The notes: generated by a model from the letters alone, not told the origin. A stretch of 64,000 nucleotides of DNA from Scilla litardierei (GCA_030789695.1 CM061136.1:137652448-137716447); one strand, 5' to 3'. Shown: positions 32,841 through 44,711, counted from the first letter of the stretch. Program-made: numbers and translations.

Positions 32841-34532
32841 ATGGCAAGAACACGCATTCCGATCCCTTCCTCTGACCCCTCTCCGATGACCGTTGATCCA
32901 ATCTCTTCGGATCCCGAGCATCCAACCCCTCCGAAGCGTAGAGCCAAGACCACCCATCCTTCGTCGTCTTCGCCTCCTCCCAAGAAGAAGAGGACGACGA
33001 CCGCCAAGCCTAGAGGTCAACCAAAGCCCAAACCTAAACCCAAGGCCAAAGTTCTTGCCTCTCGTTCTTCGTTCCATACTCCTACCGATTCCGATACGGA
33101 GTATAACCCCGAGACCCAGACTCATAGGGAACCCACTCCTCCTAGTCATCCCGAGTCTAGCACCCACCCTCGTACGTCTTCTCGAAAGCCTAAGGGAAAG
33201 GCTCCGATGCCGGTGGGCGGTGTCGATACTTCCTTATGTCGCGATGACCCTTTGTGTCTTGCGGCATATAACCGTATCGAACATTGTCCGCTGCTTCTGG
33301 AGCATTTCGTCCAGTTCAGCGACTTCATAGGGCTAGCTGATCTTCTGTCGTCGTCGGGTCTTCTCGATTATCTTCGATTTGACCCGAAGGCGAATCCTCG
33401 TCCTTACCCTAGATTAGTAAAGCTTTTCTATGCCAATAGGATCCGGGGTCAGTACGATCAGACCCACTCTATTGAGACGACCGTTTTGGGGACTCCTATA
33501 GTCCTCACTGCGGAAATCTTAGGAGAGATTCTGGGTATCTCTTCGTCTGGCCTTCTTCCTTCTGATATCTCGGTTGATGATATCTCTTCTCTTGATCAGA
33601 CCATTCTTTCAGAGATTTTCCATCAGATTCCTCCTGCTTTGATTGGCGTGCCCTCTAAATCTTTTAAGCCTAATGCTTGGGTCCTAAATTTGATTCTGAA
33701 GTCGTGCTTGCTTCCCAAGTACGGCTCCTCATCTTTACCTTCCCAGCCATTTCTGAAGCTTATCTATGCGATCTTCATGGGGAGCTCGATTAATTGGGCT
33801 CGAATTATACTCGATAAGATTGATTCTTTCGAGTGTATTCGAAAGTCCAATAAATCAGCTCATATTCCTTTTCCTTGCATGTTGACCCTCGTGTTCCGTC
33901 ACTTTCGTGTCACATTGCCTCGTGACGATGAGCGTCCCCTCGGTCCTCCGCTGAATGCGACAGCCGTCAAGAAATCTCTTGCGGCGCTTCGTCACGTTCA
34001 GAGGACGACTCCTTCAGCGTCTGTCCCTGCCTCTGCCTCTGCCTCTGCTTCTCCCGTTGCCACCCTTGATGACGTCGTCCGGATACTTCTTCGTCACGAG
34101 TCCCGCTTGGCTCGTACCGAGGAGGTGGTCTGCCGTATGGCACGTCAGATGGGTGTTGAGCTTCCTCCTTCCGTGTCTGAGGGAGAGGAGATGGATGAGA
34201 TGGATGAGGAGGACGTTGAGGAGATCTGTCGTACTTCGACTCGTGCCCCCAAGGGCACCTCTGCTGCTGCTGGTACATCCTCTTCTGCTCCTGGAGCTGC
34301 CACCTCTTCAGGTGTTCCAGAGTCATCTGCTGTTGACCCAGTTTCCGAGCCTGCTCATGTATCTGCTGCTGCTGCTTCTGTCGAGACTCCTGCTGCTGCT
34401 GAGCCTGTTGCTGAGATCTCGACTCCTGCACCGACGATTCCATCTGTTGAGACACCTCTACTCCCTGCAGATCCTGAGTCCACTCCGTCGACTGGACCCA
34501 CGGACGCTGCAGATCCTGCCTTCTCCTCGTGA
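32841..34532 (+). CDS. S1 env-like third ORF
   Basis: 563 residues from ATG 32841 (MARTRIPIPSSD); an upstream in-frame GTG at 32799 is not needed. The N-terminus is basic and Pro/Ser-rich (PKRRAK, KPKPKPKPKAK, a possible nuclear signal). The middle, about residues 145-400, has LEHFVQFSDFIGLADLL, PRLVKLFYANRIRG and TAEILGEILGI, the pattern of the plant 'putative transposon protein' domain carried by env-like ORFs. The end is Ala/Pro/Ser/Thr-rich. No clear signal peptide or membrane helix is visible, so an envelope role is not supported by the sequence. Position after pol is standard for Sireviruses. Function unknown. Confidence 0.88.
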   Translation: MARTRIPIPSSDPSPMTVDPISSDPEHPTPPKRRAKTTHPSSSSPPPKKKRTTTAKPRGQPKPKPKPKAKVLASRSSFHTPTDSDTEYNPETQTHREPTPPSHPESSTHPRTSSRKPKGKAPMPVGGVDTSLCRDDPLCLAAYNRIEHCPLLLEHFVQFSDFIGLADLLSSSGLLDYLRFDPKANPRPYPRLVKLFYANRIRGQYDQTHSIETTVLGTPIVLTAEILGEILGISSSGLLPSDISVDDISSLDQTILSEIFHQIPPALIGVPSKSFKPNAWVLNLILKSCLLPKYGSSSLPSQPFLKLIYAIFMGSSINWARIILDKIDSFECIRKSNKSAHIPFPCMLTLVFRHFRVTLPRDDERPLGPPLNATAVKKSLAALRHVQRTTPSASVPASASASASPVATLDDVVRILLRHESRLARTEEVVCRMARQMGVELPPSVSEGEEMDEMDEEDVEEICRTSTRAPKGTSAAAGTSSSAPGAATSSGVPESSAVDPVSEPAHVSAAAASVETPAAAEPVAEISTPAPTIPSVETPLLPADPESTPSTGPTDAADPAFSS

Positions 34533-35453
34533 TCGTTGTTCCGAGGACTCTCCATATACACTTTGGATGATGTATTCTTGTGAGAGAGTTTTGGGTTAGG
34601 ATGGGGTTGAGAGATGCCTTGTTACATTGTTTTTGTGCTTTATGGTTGTTGGTGTTGGATTGTATGATATATTGATGATGATGTATTTCTTTTTGATGAT
34701 ATGTAGCGCTTGATATGATGTATCTCTTATATTCGATGTGATATCTTTTGGATGTACTCATGTTGTCTCCATGTATATATATGTTCATCATCGATCACTT
34801 TATCTTTTATACGTCGTGCAAATTGAATATTCGTTGAATATATTTGAAATGTGATATCGAATCGACGCATAACAAGTTGGTTAAATGGATTTTATAGAAT
34901 TGTTTTCCATGCTCAAAATTAACCAAGAATATTGAATATTGAAGAGTATGTTTCTTTATTCAAGACATGAATAAACATTTGGTATTTTTGATGATTTTGA
35001 TTATCGTTGATTTTTTTTATAATGGAAAATTTGACACACCTTCTTTTGATTTCCACATTTTTTCCCTTGGTGTCAAGTTGGTCCATTGTCTTCGTCTACG
35101 ACTCCAGATGTTGGATTTTACATTTCCTAATTGTTGTCGTTGTATGCCCCCCATTTTTGGGATAATGCCAAAGGGGGAGAGATAATGATAATAAATAGCG
35201 CAAATGAAAAATTTAACTCAATTTCCAAGAATCTAGTTTGATATGTTAGATTCAGGGGGAGTTAAGATACAAATAAGGATTTTCAAAATCCGATATTTCA
35301 AAAATCAATTCACTTTATTTATCTTACTCGTCTGCTTGATACAATTCATTTATATTCATTTTGGAATTAACGTGTCATCAATGCAGGGGGAGTAAGTATT
35401 TCTACATTTGAATTATTATCTTTGATTATTATTTATGTTGGTTTGTCATCACC
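34533..35453. other. S1 3' non-coding region with repeated purine tracts
   Basis: No ORF. AGGGGGAG-type motifs occur at about 35171-35180, 35254-35261 and 35385-35392, ahead of the terminal one. Confidence 0.8.
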
Positions 35454-35466
35454 AAAAAGGGGGAGA
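35454..35466 (+). other. S1 polypurine tract
   Basis: AAAAAGGGGGAGA right before the 3' LTR, preceded by TTGTCATCACC. Element S2 has the same arrangement. Confidence 0.9.
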
Positions 35467-35467
35467 A

Positions 35468-37167
35468 TGTTGAATATTGGACTCCCCGGATTTGGTTTTG
35501 GATGATGAGCAAACATAAATAATTCATGAACTAACAATTTGTGAGCGCAGTATTGGAGATCGTCGCCAATTTCACGAGAATATTTAAAGCGACATCTCAA
35601 CACTTCCAAAAGCTCGTATTCAAGCCTAAAGCTTCGTTGAAGCTCATGCAACGCTTTGGAAATAATGAAGATTCAATCGAAGCTCTCAAAGACCATTTAT
35701 TAAGGTTTTATTTATAGTCTTTTAGTTTCGATTGATAGAATGTTAAGCCTTGAGTATATCTTACGTTTCTATCTTCATTTCGCTCATTTCGTAGCTCTAG
35801 GATTCTTGCACAAGTTCACTCTAATTTCCTCGAAGCGTCGCGCTTCGATTCGGACCTTGTTGTGCATGTTAGTTGGTACAAGAACAAGTACTGACCGACT
35901 AGATGGAGATCTAGTCGGTCGGCCACTGTTCTTGGACCGACTAGTTTCAGTCAGTTAAATCTTTGTTCTTTACTGTTTACAGTTAGTCGGTCTACGTTGA
36001 CTCACCGACCGACTAGTCTGTGAACTAGTCGGTCAGTGATGCTTCTTTGACCGACTAGTTGTGATTTACTGTACATGCCAAATTTCTCCTAAGCTACTGT
36101 TTTCCGTTAGTCGGTCTAAGAACGTTTGATGACCGACTAGTTGACAATCTAGTCGGTCAACTTTTGTTCTTGGACCGACTAAGTCAACTTGCCTTCAGAC
36201 TATGTTGTTTTGCCTCTTAGTCGGTCAGACAGTGTTCTTGGACCGACTAGTTTTCTAGGTCTGAAATTCTATCTCTTCTCTGTTGTGCTCTTAGTCGGTC
36301 CATGCTTTGTGACTGACCGACTAGTTGATGAACTAGTCGGTCAGTGTTTGTTCTTTGACCGACTAATTCTCTCAGATTTCTTTCCGTTGGAGATTGACCT
36401 AACTTATGTTTTTGGGTTCCTATAAATAGGAACCTAGGTCATTTCTATCTTAAATAGAGCTGCCATTAAGAGATTCATTGAGCCCTAAAGAGATAGCTAT
36501 TCTCCCTCAAATCTAAAGCTCTCTTCCTCACAAGAAACCCATTCTCTCTCATTTCTAGATCTAGAGAGAAGCTTGTTCTTGGTGAGCTCTTCAAGCTATT
36601 GCTTGAACCAAGTCTCCAACTCTTCCCTAGGCACCCATTGCTGCTCATATCCTTGGTGCTAGGGCTTGGTGACTTCATCTTCCTCAAATCCTTCATTCAA
36701 CCTATTGGGTAAGAAAAACTCAAGGTATAGGATTTTGTGGTAAGAGTATTTATTTCATTTAAACTCTTTATATTGCTTGTTGGCTCTCTCGGTTGTGAGA
36801 GAAGTTTGTGATCCCGGGTTGTGGGATTCACTTTGCCATTGCATGTATGATTTGATCTTGTGAAGGTTTTTCACAAGATATTCATAGTGGAAATCTTGAG
36901 TTAGGGTTTCTAACTCAAGTATCCGGAGGGGATCCGGGTGGTTGGGACGTAGGATCACCGGGAACAAGTCGGGGAGACTTGGGTGGATCCGAACCCATTA
37001 ACATCGTTTGTTAGCTTTGGTAATTTCATTGTTGTCATTCAATTTAAGCTTCCGCAAATTGATTTGGTAGTTGTTTGCAATTTAATTTGGAATTATACGC
37101 CTTATTATTTTAAAGTACTATTCACCCCCCCCTCTAGTACTTGTGCAGTAGCTGGTAGGGCATTACA
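35468..37167 (+). repeat. S1 3' LTR
   Basis: 1,700 bp; I found no difference from the 5' LTR on reading. Confidence 0.96.
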
Positions 37168-37172
37168 CATAG
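37168..37172. repeat. S1 target-site duplication, right (CATAG)
   Basis: Second CATAG copy; the env-like frame of A resumes at 37173. Confidence 0.95.
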
Positions 37173-39158
37173 CCTGCAGGCCCCGCACACCCCGCACAGC
37201 CTGCAGAGCCCGCACAGTCCATACACCCCGCACAGCCGCTCCCTGCCGCTCCACAGCCACCACCTCCGGCTCCACTTATCAGGCCGCTTGGGATCACGTT
37301 CCGGAACGACGCACACCGCGTCGCTTTCGAGCGTATCTCCCAGCGCTCGATCGTACCCTCCAGGTTTGCACACCTTGCCGACCTAGGACGCCTGGGGGTA
37401 CTAGAGGGGATGCTCACGTTGTACGACAACGTGGGCTGGCGAGATTTCTTTCAGGTGTCGGCGGATACGTTTACCCGCCCGACACTTGAGGTACTTAGTT
37501 CGATCGCCCGGACCGACGAGGGATGCTCGTTTCGATTCATGGATCGGGAGTGCCATGTCACTCTCGGTATGATGAGAGCCTTCTTCTCGTGGCCCGATGT
37601 CCCCGGGGCCGACCGAGGTTACGCCCCCACCCATATTCCCCCACCTTCCTTCGACGCCGGTGCCTTCTGGGCCCGGATTACGGGTCTTCACGCTGCCTTT
37701 GACCCTAGTAGGGCCAAGGCCTCGGCCATTGTCCATCCCTACCTCCGTATCGCTCAGCGCCTTATGGCGACGACCTTTTTGGCCAGATATGAGCCGGGCA
37801 CGATGTCCACGCCGGAGCTCTACATGCTCTACGCGATGACATGGCCCAGAGCTCTATCTAGGGATGGCGATGAGCTGGTCCCCACCGTCGTGATTGATGT
37901 CGCGGCTTGGTTTTTGGACCGCATCATTGTATCGGTGGGCGCTCGCTCACCAATATGCTGCGGCGGCCTGATCACCTTGCTTGCTCTTATGACCGGCGAG
38001 GACTTCCCTGACGACCTGCGACGAGTACCGGGCCCCATTTCTCTGTCGATTGATGTTATGGCCCGGATGAAGATGCTTCGTCCGCACGGTGAGCGACACT
38101 GGGTCTGGCTGCACGGCCCTTACGGTGCCGATTACATGATTCTTCCGAGCCCAGCTCGGTCTCAGATTGCACCGGCCCATGTGGACTGGCTCCCTGCGAT
38201 GGATGTTCTGATCCCAGCCGCATACGTGCTCGAGGCCGAGGAGGCCGAGCAGGCCCACGCTGCCCACGCTGCCCCCGCAGACCCTGTTGCACCTGCCGAG
38301 CCTGCTGACCCTGTTGACCCCGTGGCCCCTCAGCCTATCCCCGATGTTTCCGATGCTCCTGACACCTCTGTCCACACCTCTGTCGGTGTCGGGAGTACCT
38401 TAGCTGAGCCCACTTCCACTGCTTCCGAGGCTGTCACCACCACCACTGGCCCTCTGTCTGCCGAGCCCGTTTCCTCTGCCCCACCCGAGCGCCCGCCGAC
38501 CATAGTTGAGTGCGGAGAGCCCTCTTTTGCCACCGCTGTTGAGACCGTAGTCTCCGCCTCTGTCTCCACCGCTGCTGTATTTTCCGAGAGTGTCGTGGCG
38601 TCTGTCCACACTTCTGTGCCACCGACCTCTCCGGCCGCCTCACTGCCTCTTTTGTATTCTTCTTTCGTTGCTGCTGCCTCCACTTCTCACCGCCCTGCCC
38701 AGCCTCGCACTGAGGCCAGGCCCCCACTTGCGAGCGCAGCCCCTTTTGTTCCCTTGCCTGCTGAGCCTGTCACCTACGCCACCAGAGTACGCCAGCCCCG
38801 ACCTGCACAACCCCGACCGGTGCGTCCCTCTGCACCACCTCCCCCTGACACTGTACTTCAGAGCATTCGTGCTCTCGAGGGGGCGGTGAGTGGCCTCAGA
38901 GGCGACCTTCGGACCCTGTCCGCCTCCGTCACTGCGATGGCTGGCCGCTTTGACCTGCTCCCGCAGATTCACTACTGTCTTACCCAGGTCCTGGAGCGTC
39001 TCCCCCGCGTACCTGTCCCCGCCCAGCAGGTTCCCACCCCCACTACCACACACACCCAGCCTGCTGCCACTTCCACACCCACACCCGCTCAGCAGCCTGT
39101 CCAGCTTCCACACCCACCTCCGCCTCAGGACGGAGACGGCGCAGCACCACCTTCTTAG
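37173..39158 (+). pseudogene. Element A env-like ORF, part 2
   Basis: Continues part 1 in frame through a Pro/Ala repeat (PAQPAEPAQ) into the Athila env-like domain (PF03078 type): FERISQRSIVPSRF, LADLGRLGVLEGML, NVGWRDFF, PTLEVLSSI and FMDRECHVTLGMMRAFFSW. A Cys-Gly-rich hydrophobic stretch (SPICCGGLITLLALM, near 37950) is the only candidate membrane segment. The last 300 or so residues are Ala/Pro/Thr/Val-rich with no fold seen. It ends at TAG 39156-39158. Apart from the TAG at the insertion point the ORF is open, which is striking in an element that has lost pol. Function unknown; 'env-like' refers to its position. Confidence 0.85.
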
Positions 39159-41109
39159 GCACCCTTGATGCCATCGATTATTTTTACCGTTGTGCTGCCC
39201 GTTTCTGCTGGGTCCTGATGCATTTTTGTCCACCCCCTCCCCTCACTTATTTTGGGATTCTCATTCTGATCGTAACTTTATATATCTTTTTTGGGAGAGA
39301 GGGAGAGTTTTTGGTGCCACACCTATATATCTATATCACTCCTATATCTGCATGCATCATGACCACATCATTTTTTTTTATTTTCTTCACTTTTATTTTC
39401 TTTTTTCCACACATGCATGCACCCTCACTTACCCCTCACATTTCTTGTCTCTCGGTGTGCCACACTTTGCACATTGAGGACACTGTGCCATTTAGCTTGG
39501 GGGAGTGAGTTCTCACGTTCTTTTTCGATTTGCCACCTTTATTTTTAGTTTTTCACACCATTTTCCGCTTTTGCACTTATTTTCATCATTTTTCTTTTAT
39601 TTTACCATGCATCACGTTTTTCTTATTTTTCTGTGTGCCGCATTGTAAATAGTTCTATTTTCCCCTTTATCTTTATTTTCTTTTTTTTCATCTCATGCTA
39701 GAGATGACTTTTCTATGATGATGATGACGTGGAGTTAGCTTACTCTATTTGCATGCTTTATTTGTCATGTCTTAGACTTTATTTCTGATATCATATTCTA
39801 TGACTTGCCTTGCATCTAGAGATAGTAACCCACACTTTTTCCACATGAAAATGGATGAAATTCTATTATTAGCTGAGTCTGAATATTCATATGTATGCTA
39901 TCACAGAAAACACACCAAGATTCACGCATTGAATGCTTATATCTGGAGTACCGATTTCTTTTCCTACATCACTTCTATATGCATGAATTGTACATTTCAC
40001 TTCAGGATGATTGAATGATGTTAGCTATGATAAATCTGGATTAGTTAGCTTTTTTGTGATCGAAACTGAGTAGATTAGATTACCCTGCTGAAGTTGTCGT
40101 GCATGTCTTATAGAGTGAACCGAGAGATATATTTATTTCTTTCTCCACAAATCTTGAACATCATTTCTCTACTTTTAAAATCATTGGTGAATCTCCCCTT
40201 AGCGATTCTATTATATGGCATTTCCCCCGCTATTAATTCCTAGCTCCAAATTTCCCGAATTAAAAAAAAAGAGAAATATTCTTGTATATCATTATCTCTC
40301 TTTGAGTTGGGATCGTTGTGTATATATGCTATAAAAAAATAACAAAAAAAAGAGAAAAAGAAAAAGAAAAGAGGAAGAATCCTCAATAAAAGATCTCATC
40401 TCACTTTCTTTCTTTCTTCTCTCTTTTCGTGTTCATTTTCATTGCTTTTGGAGCTTTATAAAAATGGGGATGTGAATATTTTTTATGCCACCATGCTTAT
40501 AGATAAGCTTGGGGGAGGGAATCCATTGATGTGTGAGAGAGTGACTACTTGACGTTGCACGACAACCTAGGCTAAGTAATATTCTATACTCGGTGAGATT
40601 ATTTCTAGCTTTACGAAATCCAAAAATCTAAGCCTAGCACTCATATCATGAAATCCACACTTTTCTATTCTCTCTATTCTATTGTGTGATACTCTTATAC
40701 TCCTTATAGAAAGTATTCAATTGAAAAGTGTGTGATCTGCGATTTGTATACCGCTTTAAATGATTCAGACGATGTTAATTCTAAAATTATTCCGTTTTTC
40801 ATGATTATATCGTTGTTCGTGGGTTTTCTATTTCTATTTGCACTATTATACTATGATATCAAAATAAAACTCTTTGACATGTATTTTTCATTCAGTGCAC
40901 GCTATATGAGTAAGCGGAACCCGCGTCCTGAGAAAATGATCTAGCAGCTTCCCTCTTCGCTTCTTTCTTTCTTCTTTGTTTTTATTTCGTTTTTCATTCT
41001 TCTCCGCTTTTCATTTTTCATCTTTCGCCGTTTTCGTTTTCCGAATCAACCGGGTTCGCCTTTTACTTATCTTCCTCGAGAACGAGTAAGAGGTAAGCTT
41101 GGGGGATTT
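39159..41109. other. Element A 3' non-coding region
   Basis: AT-rich with a purine-only tract near 40330-40378. Three copies of AGCTTGGGGGA lie at 39494-39504, 40506-40516 and 41096-41106; the last is at the LTR junction. Confidence 0.8.
41096..41106 (+). other. Element A polypurine tract region
   Basis: AGCTTGGGGGA three bases before the 3' LTR, with two upstream copies. Confidence 0.75.
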
Positions 41110-42925
41110 TGATCACTCCTTATTTTACATTTTTTTCCCGCATGTTTGCATGCCATTTAGATCGCCCAAATCATATTTTTCATGATATATCGACGATATT
41201 GCGATGCTTTTCACGATTTGTTGTTTTTGTCGCATTTCAGGTGATTTGGAGCGATTTGGAGTGATCCCGAGATGCGCTTACTCCAGAGGGTCGCCGACGA
41301 CCTCCCCAAGGGGTATTTTGCTGTTGGAGGGGAGCGGAAGAAGAAAGGACGTCACAGGAGCGACGAGGAGGCCAAAACAAGCTGTTTGGGCATTTTTGGT
41401 GTCCCACTCGGCCGAGTGGAGGAGTCACTCGGCCGACCAGCGAGACACCGCTCGGCCGACCAGATCGGATACGTTTCATACGTGCACTCGGCCGAGCGAC
41501 GGAGACCACATCGGTCGAGTGACGAGATCCCGTCCGCCCGAGTGGCGCCCAGACGAAGCCATTCAAAAATCGCCAACTTACTGTTTTTCGGCTGCCTGAG
41601 CTTCAGAAGACCCACTCGGCCGAGTGGATAATCCCGACCGCCCGAGTACCAAGAAGCCATCAGCCGAGTGACGACAACTCACTCGACCGAGCCGCCCCCG
41701 AAGTGAAGACCCCTGAAGATCAAGACTTACTGGAAACTTACAGGGTTTCTCACTCGCCCGAGCGACTTTTGTCACTCGGCCGAGTGCGACGCGCTGCCTA
41801 TAGCGAAATTGCGGATTTCAGGCTGCGCAGGGGTATTTTGGTCACAGTTTTTGGACGATTTTGGGGGGTATTTAACCCCTGTTTTTACCCTAGTTTGGAG
41901 AGCTTTTCTCTTAGATTTTTGCAGCATTTTAGATTAACTTTTTTGCTTTATTCTTGTGATTGGGGAGGAGACAAAAGTTGATTTTTGTTGGGTTTTTTGA
42001 AGAACTCCATTGGTTTGTGTCTCTCTCCTCTAAAAATTCTATTTTTTATTGCATATCTCAATATTGTGATGAATTCTCTTGTTTATTTCATTGATTATTT
42101 TTGTGTTTGTGCTATGAATTGTGAGTAGTCTCCACGTCTTGGGGCGTGGGGATGAACCCTACAAGCCCAATTTCATATTTGTGATGAATTGGTAGAAATT
42201 TTGCTAGAATTGTTATTAGGGATTAGTTTGGGAGCGATTTACTACGGATAGCTAGGAGTTCATACCGATTGGGATTTGCAAGAGATTGGATCCCAATTCG
42301 ATAGGAAACCCTAGAAATCTGAATTGGGTTGGAATCGAATTTCCGTAGTATCGGTTTGCAAGAGATTGGACCGATACTAGGGTTCCCGGTTGCAATTCCG
42401 TGCCGATACCCGTTTGCAAGAGATTGGACGGGTAGGAACTATCCCAACCTAGGTCGTGGGCCGAGTTTGCACGAGAGTGGGCTCGGGGCGCGATTGAACG
42501 ATGATGTTGATCCTAATGCTAGCTTCCCTAGGCTAGGGTTTGCAAGAGATTGGACCCGAACCTAGGATAGCTATAGACCGGCAACAGCGCGAGAGCGTGA
42601 GCTAGGTTTTACATTCAGTTGCGACTAGTTCATCCAAGATTTTATTCTAGTAATTTTGATACCAATGAACCACATTTACGAAATACGGTGAGTAGCGGGA
42701 ATTCCCCATTCCCTAGACGTTCTTTATTTGATTTGATATTTCCGTACTTTGTCTAACGATTGTGACAGGATCGCCAAAGGCAAATTTCTCTCTTCTTAAA
42801 TAGCCAGGTTGATTGGAACAAGCACGGTCATTCGTCCTCCCTGTGTTCGATAACCCGCTCGCCGCTATACCGTGCGCTTGCGGTAAAACTACAACCGTTC
42901 TTTGGGTTACATTCCGGAGCGATCA
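41110..42925 (+). repeat. Element A 3' LTR
   Basis: 1,816 bp. It repeats the palindrome array (41405-41786), TATA-like motif and the five hairpins (42268-42566). In hairpin 2 this copy has the consensus loop TTGCAAGAGATTGG where the 5' LTR has a T for a G. Confidence 0.95.
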
Positions 42926-42930
42926 AGAAC
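42926..42930. repeat. Element A target-site duplication, right (AGAAC)
   Basis: Matches 10650-10654; the O gag-like frame resumes directly after. Confidence 0.95.
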
Positions 42931-43023
42931 CGACTTGAACATGAGTTAGGCGAGTCTCATAAGAGGGAGGCTGGTCAAATTGCATCAAGGGAGCAAGCAG
43001 AAAAGATGCGACTGGAGGAAAGG
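42931..43023 (+). pseudogene. Outer element O gag-like gene, segment 3
   Basis: Thirty-one codons continuing segment 2 across element A: RLEHELGESHKREAGQIASR and EQAEKMRLEE, a charged heptad-like helix. It is cut by L within GAGGAAAGG. Confidence 0.75.
43019..43023. repeat. Element L target-site duplication, left (AAAGG)
   Basis: AAAGG before TGTCACACCC; matched at 51478-51482. Confidence 0.95.
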
Positions 43024-43643
43024 TGTCACACCCCGCTTCCCAAAAATGTGGAGGCGAGACGTGAGAAGGTCTGCACAAACTTGAAGCTGTGAAGCTCCGA
43101 GTCTGATAAGCGTATAAAAACACTTATTATGGCAAGCCCTTACAAAGCGAAACGAAACAACAATGATAATAAGGAATTGAGACGACATTTTATTGAATCT
43201 CCAAATGTCCATAAACAAATTACAATATCGCCAAAAAGCCACCAGGCTAAAAGAAAAAGGATCTAAGGCCCAAACATGGCCAACAAAGAATAACATACAT
43301 ATAAGGGTGCCACGCACCAACGGCTAACAGCAAACCTAACAAGAAGTGAACACGAGCGGTCTTCAAGACAGGCCCCCGGTGTCCACTCACCAACACGGCA
43401 AACATCAGCAACAGCAACACCATATTCCATGCAACAAGACTCTGGCTCTGGGTCTAACATGTGGCACCCAAAAGAGAGAGAGGCACATGTCAGCAAGTCT
43501 AAAAAGACTTGGGCAAGGAAACTGAAAGTGACTAACAACCTAGCATTTAATTGATAAACAATGGCATGACAGTTGAATATGATGCAACAGTTTAAAAGAG
43601 TGACAAGCATGCACGATGTAGCAAAAGCTACCAATTCACTAAT

Positions 43644-43698
43644 CACTTATCACTTATCACTTAACACTTAACACTTAACACTTAACACTTAACACTTA
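43644..43698. repeat. CACTTAA heptamer run in L left LTR
   Basis: About eight 7-bp units; the right LTR (49806-49841) has three fewer. That 21-bp difference equals the whole length difference between the LTRs. Confidence 0.85.
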
Positions 43699-44711
43699 GT
43701 GCATAGAGAGTCCACTTACTGGCCAGCTCGTTTATCTCTATCACTATCAATCACTTAAACACTAGAGATTTCACCTGCTGGCCGGAGTGGCGGATCAGGC
43801 CAACTCGGGCTCAGTCCGCTTATCTCTTACCCCACCCACATGTGACGAGCGTTGGGGTTTCCAACTCATTATGCTCGCTTCTGGTCACGAGCCAGGAAAA
43901 TAAGTGTGTGTTGACATCCGAGCGTTGGGGTTAGCAACTACAGGGCTCGCTTCTGGAACACGAGCCAGGAAACATGGGATTGTAGCGTGTGCTACGCAAT
44001 CATGATAAATAATCACTATGCAATGCCATGAACAGATAATTGTGTACCGTTAATGGAATTTAAACGTGACAGGCAAAATGCAATGATATGAACATATTCG
44101 CGTACCGATAATTTAAAGTAAACGTGACATATGAGCATGATGAGGGTGACGGACCAAGTTTCGTTGTCAAGCTAGGTCAAGGGCGTCTAAACGGCTATCC
44201 TTTCACCGTTTAGTCTCTTTTACGCTAAAACAAGGGAAATGGCCTAAGACATGGCCCAAACCAAGAAATGCAAGTTTCACTTGCCTATCACCGGGGATGA
44301 CGGTTACGAAAGTTCGTTTCCGCGGATGCTAGCCTACGGGGAATCGCTGTTATGGGGAACAATCATCAAAACACAAGTATTTTATTAGGGTTTCATAAAA
44401 ATTACAATAGGATATGAAAACAACGGTAGATCGATTTCTTACCGAGAGGAGGCGGAAGAAACACTCCGGGGAACCCTAGGATCAGATCTGGAAAAGATTG
44501 GAGAAGTTTGGGGAAACTAGGGTTTTGGGGGATTTTGGGTTTTGATGAGATTTTTGGGGAAGATGAGAGGTGGAATGAGTTGATGGAGGGTTTAGATGAT
44601 GGATTTAGGGCTTGGAATGAAGGATTGAAGCTTGGAGGAAGATGGGGGCTCAAAGGGGAAGATTTTAGGGTTTAGAGTCGAGTGGAAGAAGATGAAATCG
44701 TTTGGGTTGGG

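Larger units (their letters stand above)
24937..37167 (+). mobile_element. Sirevirus-type Ty1/copia retrotransposon S1
   Basis: 12.2 kb, with LTRs of exactly 1,700 bp (TGTTGAATAT...GGGCATTACA) that look identical, CATAG duplication, initiator-Met primer site, gag, pol with integrase before RT, an env-like third ORF, and several AGGGGGAG polypurine motifs before the 3' LTR. This gene set and the multiple purine tracts are hallmarks of the Sirevirus (SIRE/Maximus) lineage. All three ORFs are open, so it is the youngest and most complete element here. Confidence 0.96.
10655..42925 (+). mobile_element. Athila-like Ty3/gypsy LTR element A (pol-less, twice interrupted)
   Basis: Two 1,816-bp LTRs, TGATCACTCC...GGAGCGATCA, flanked by AGAAC. 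The Asp-tRNA primer site, an Athila-type gag-protease and an env-like ORF of Athila type (PF03078-like) give the lineage. Reverse transcriptase, RNase H and integrase are missing: the gag-pro ORF ends at 23594 and is followed directly by GCGCTTGTCGGGAGGCAACC, a block that in full-length relatives follows pol. It is therefore a non-autonomous derivative of the TR-GAG kind. It was later split by C1 in the protease-downstream region and by S1 in the env-like ORF. Confidence 0.93.

Noticed and set aside
33955..34791. ORFs of 214 and 274 codons overlapping the S1 env-like tail
   Set aside because: Low-complexity Leu/Pro- and Gln/Arg-rich shadows of the Ala/Pro/Ser-coding region.
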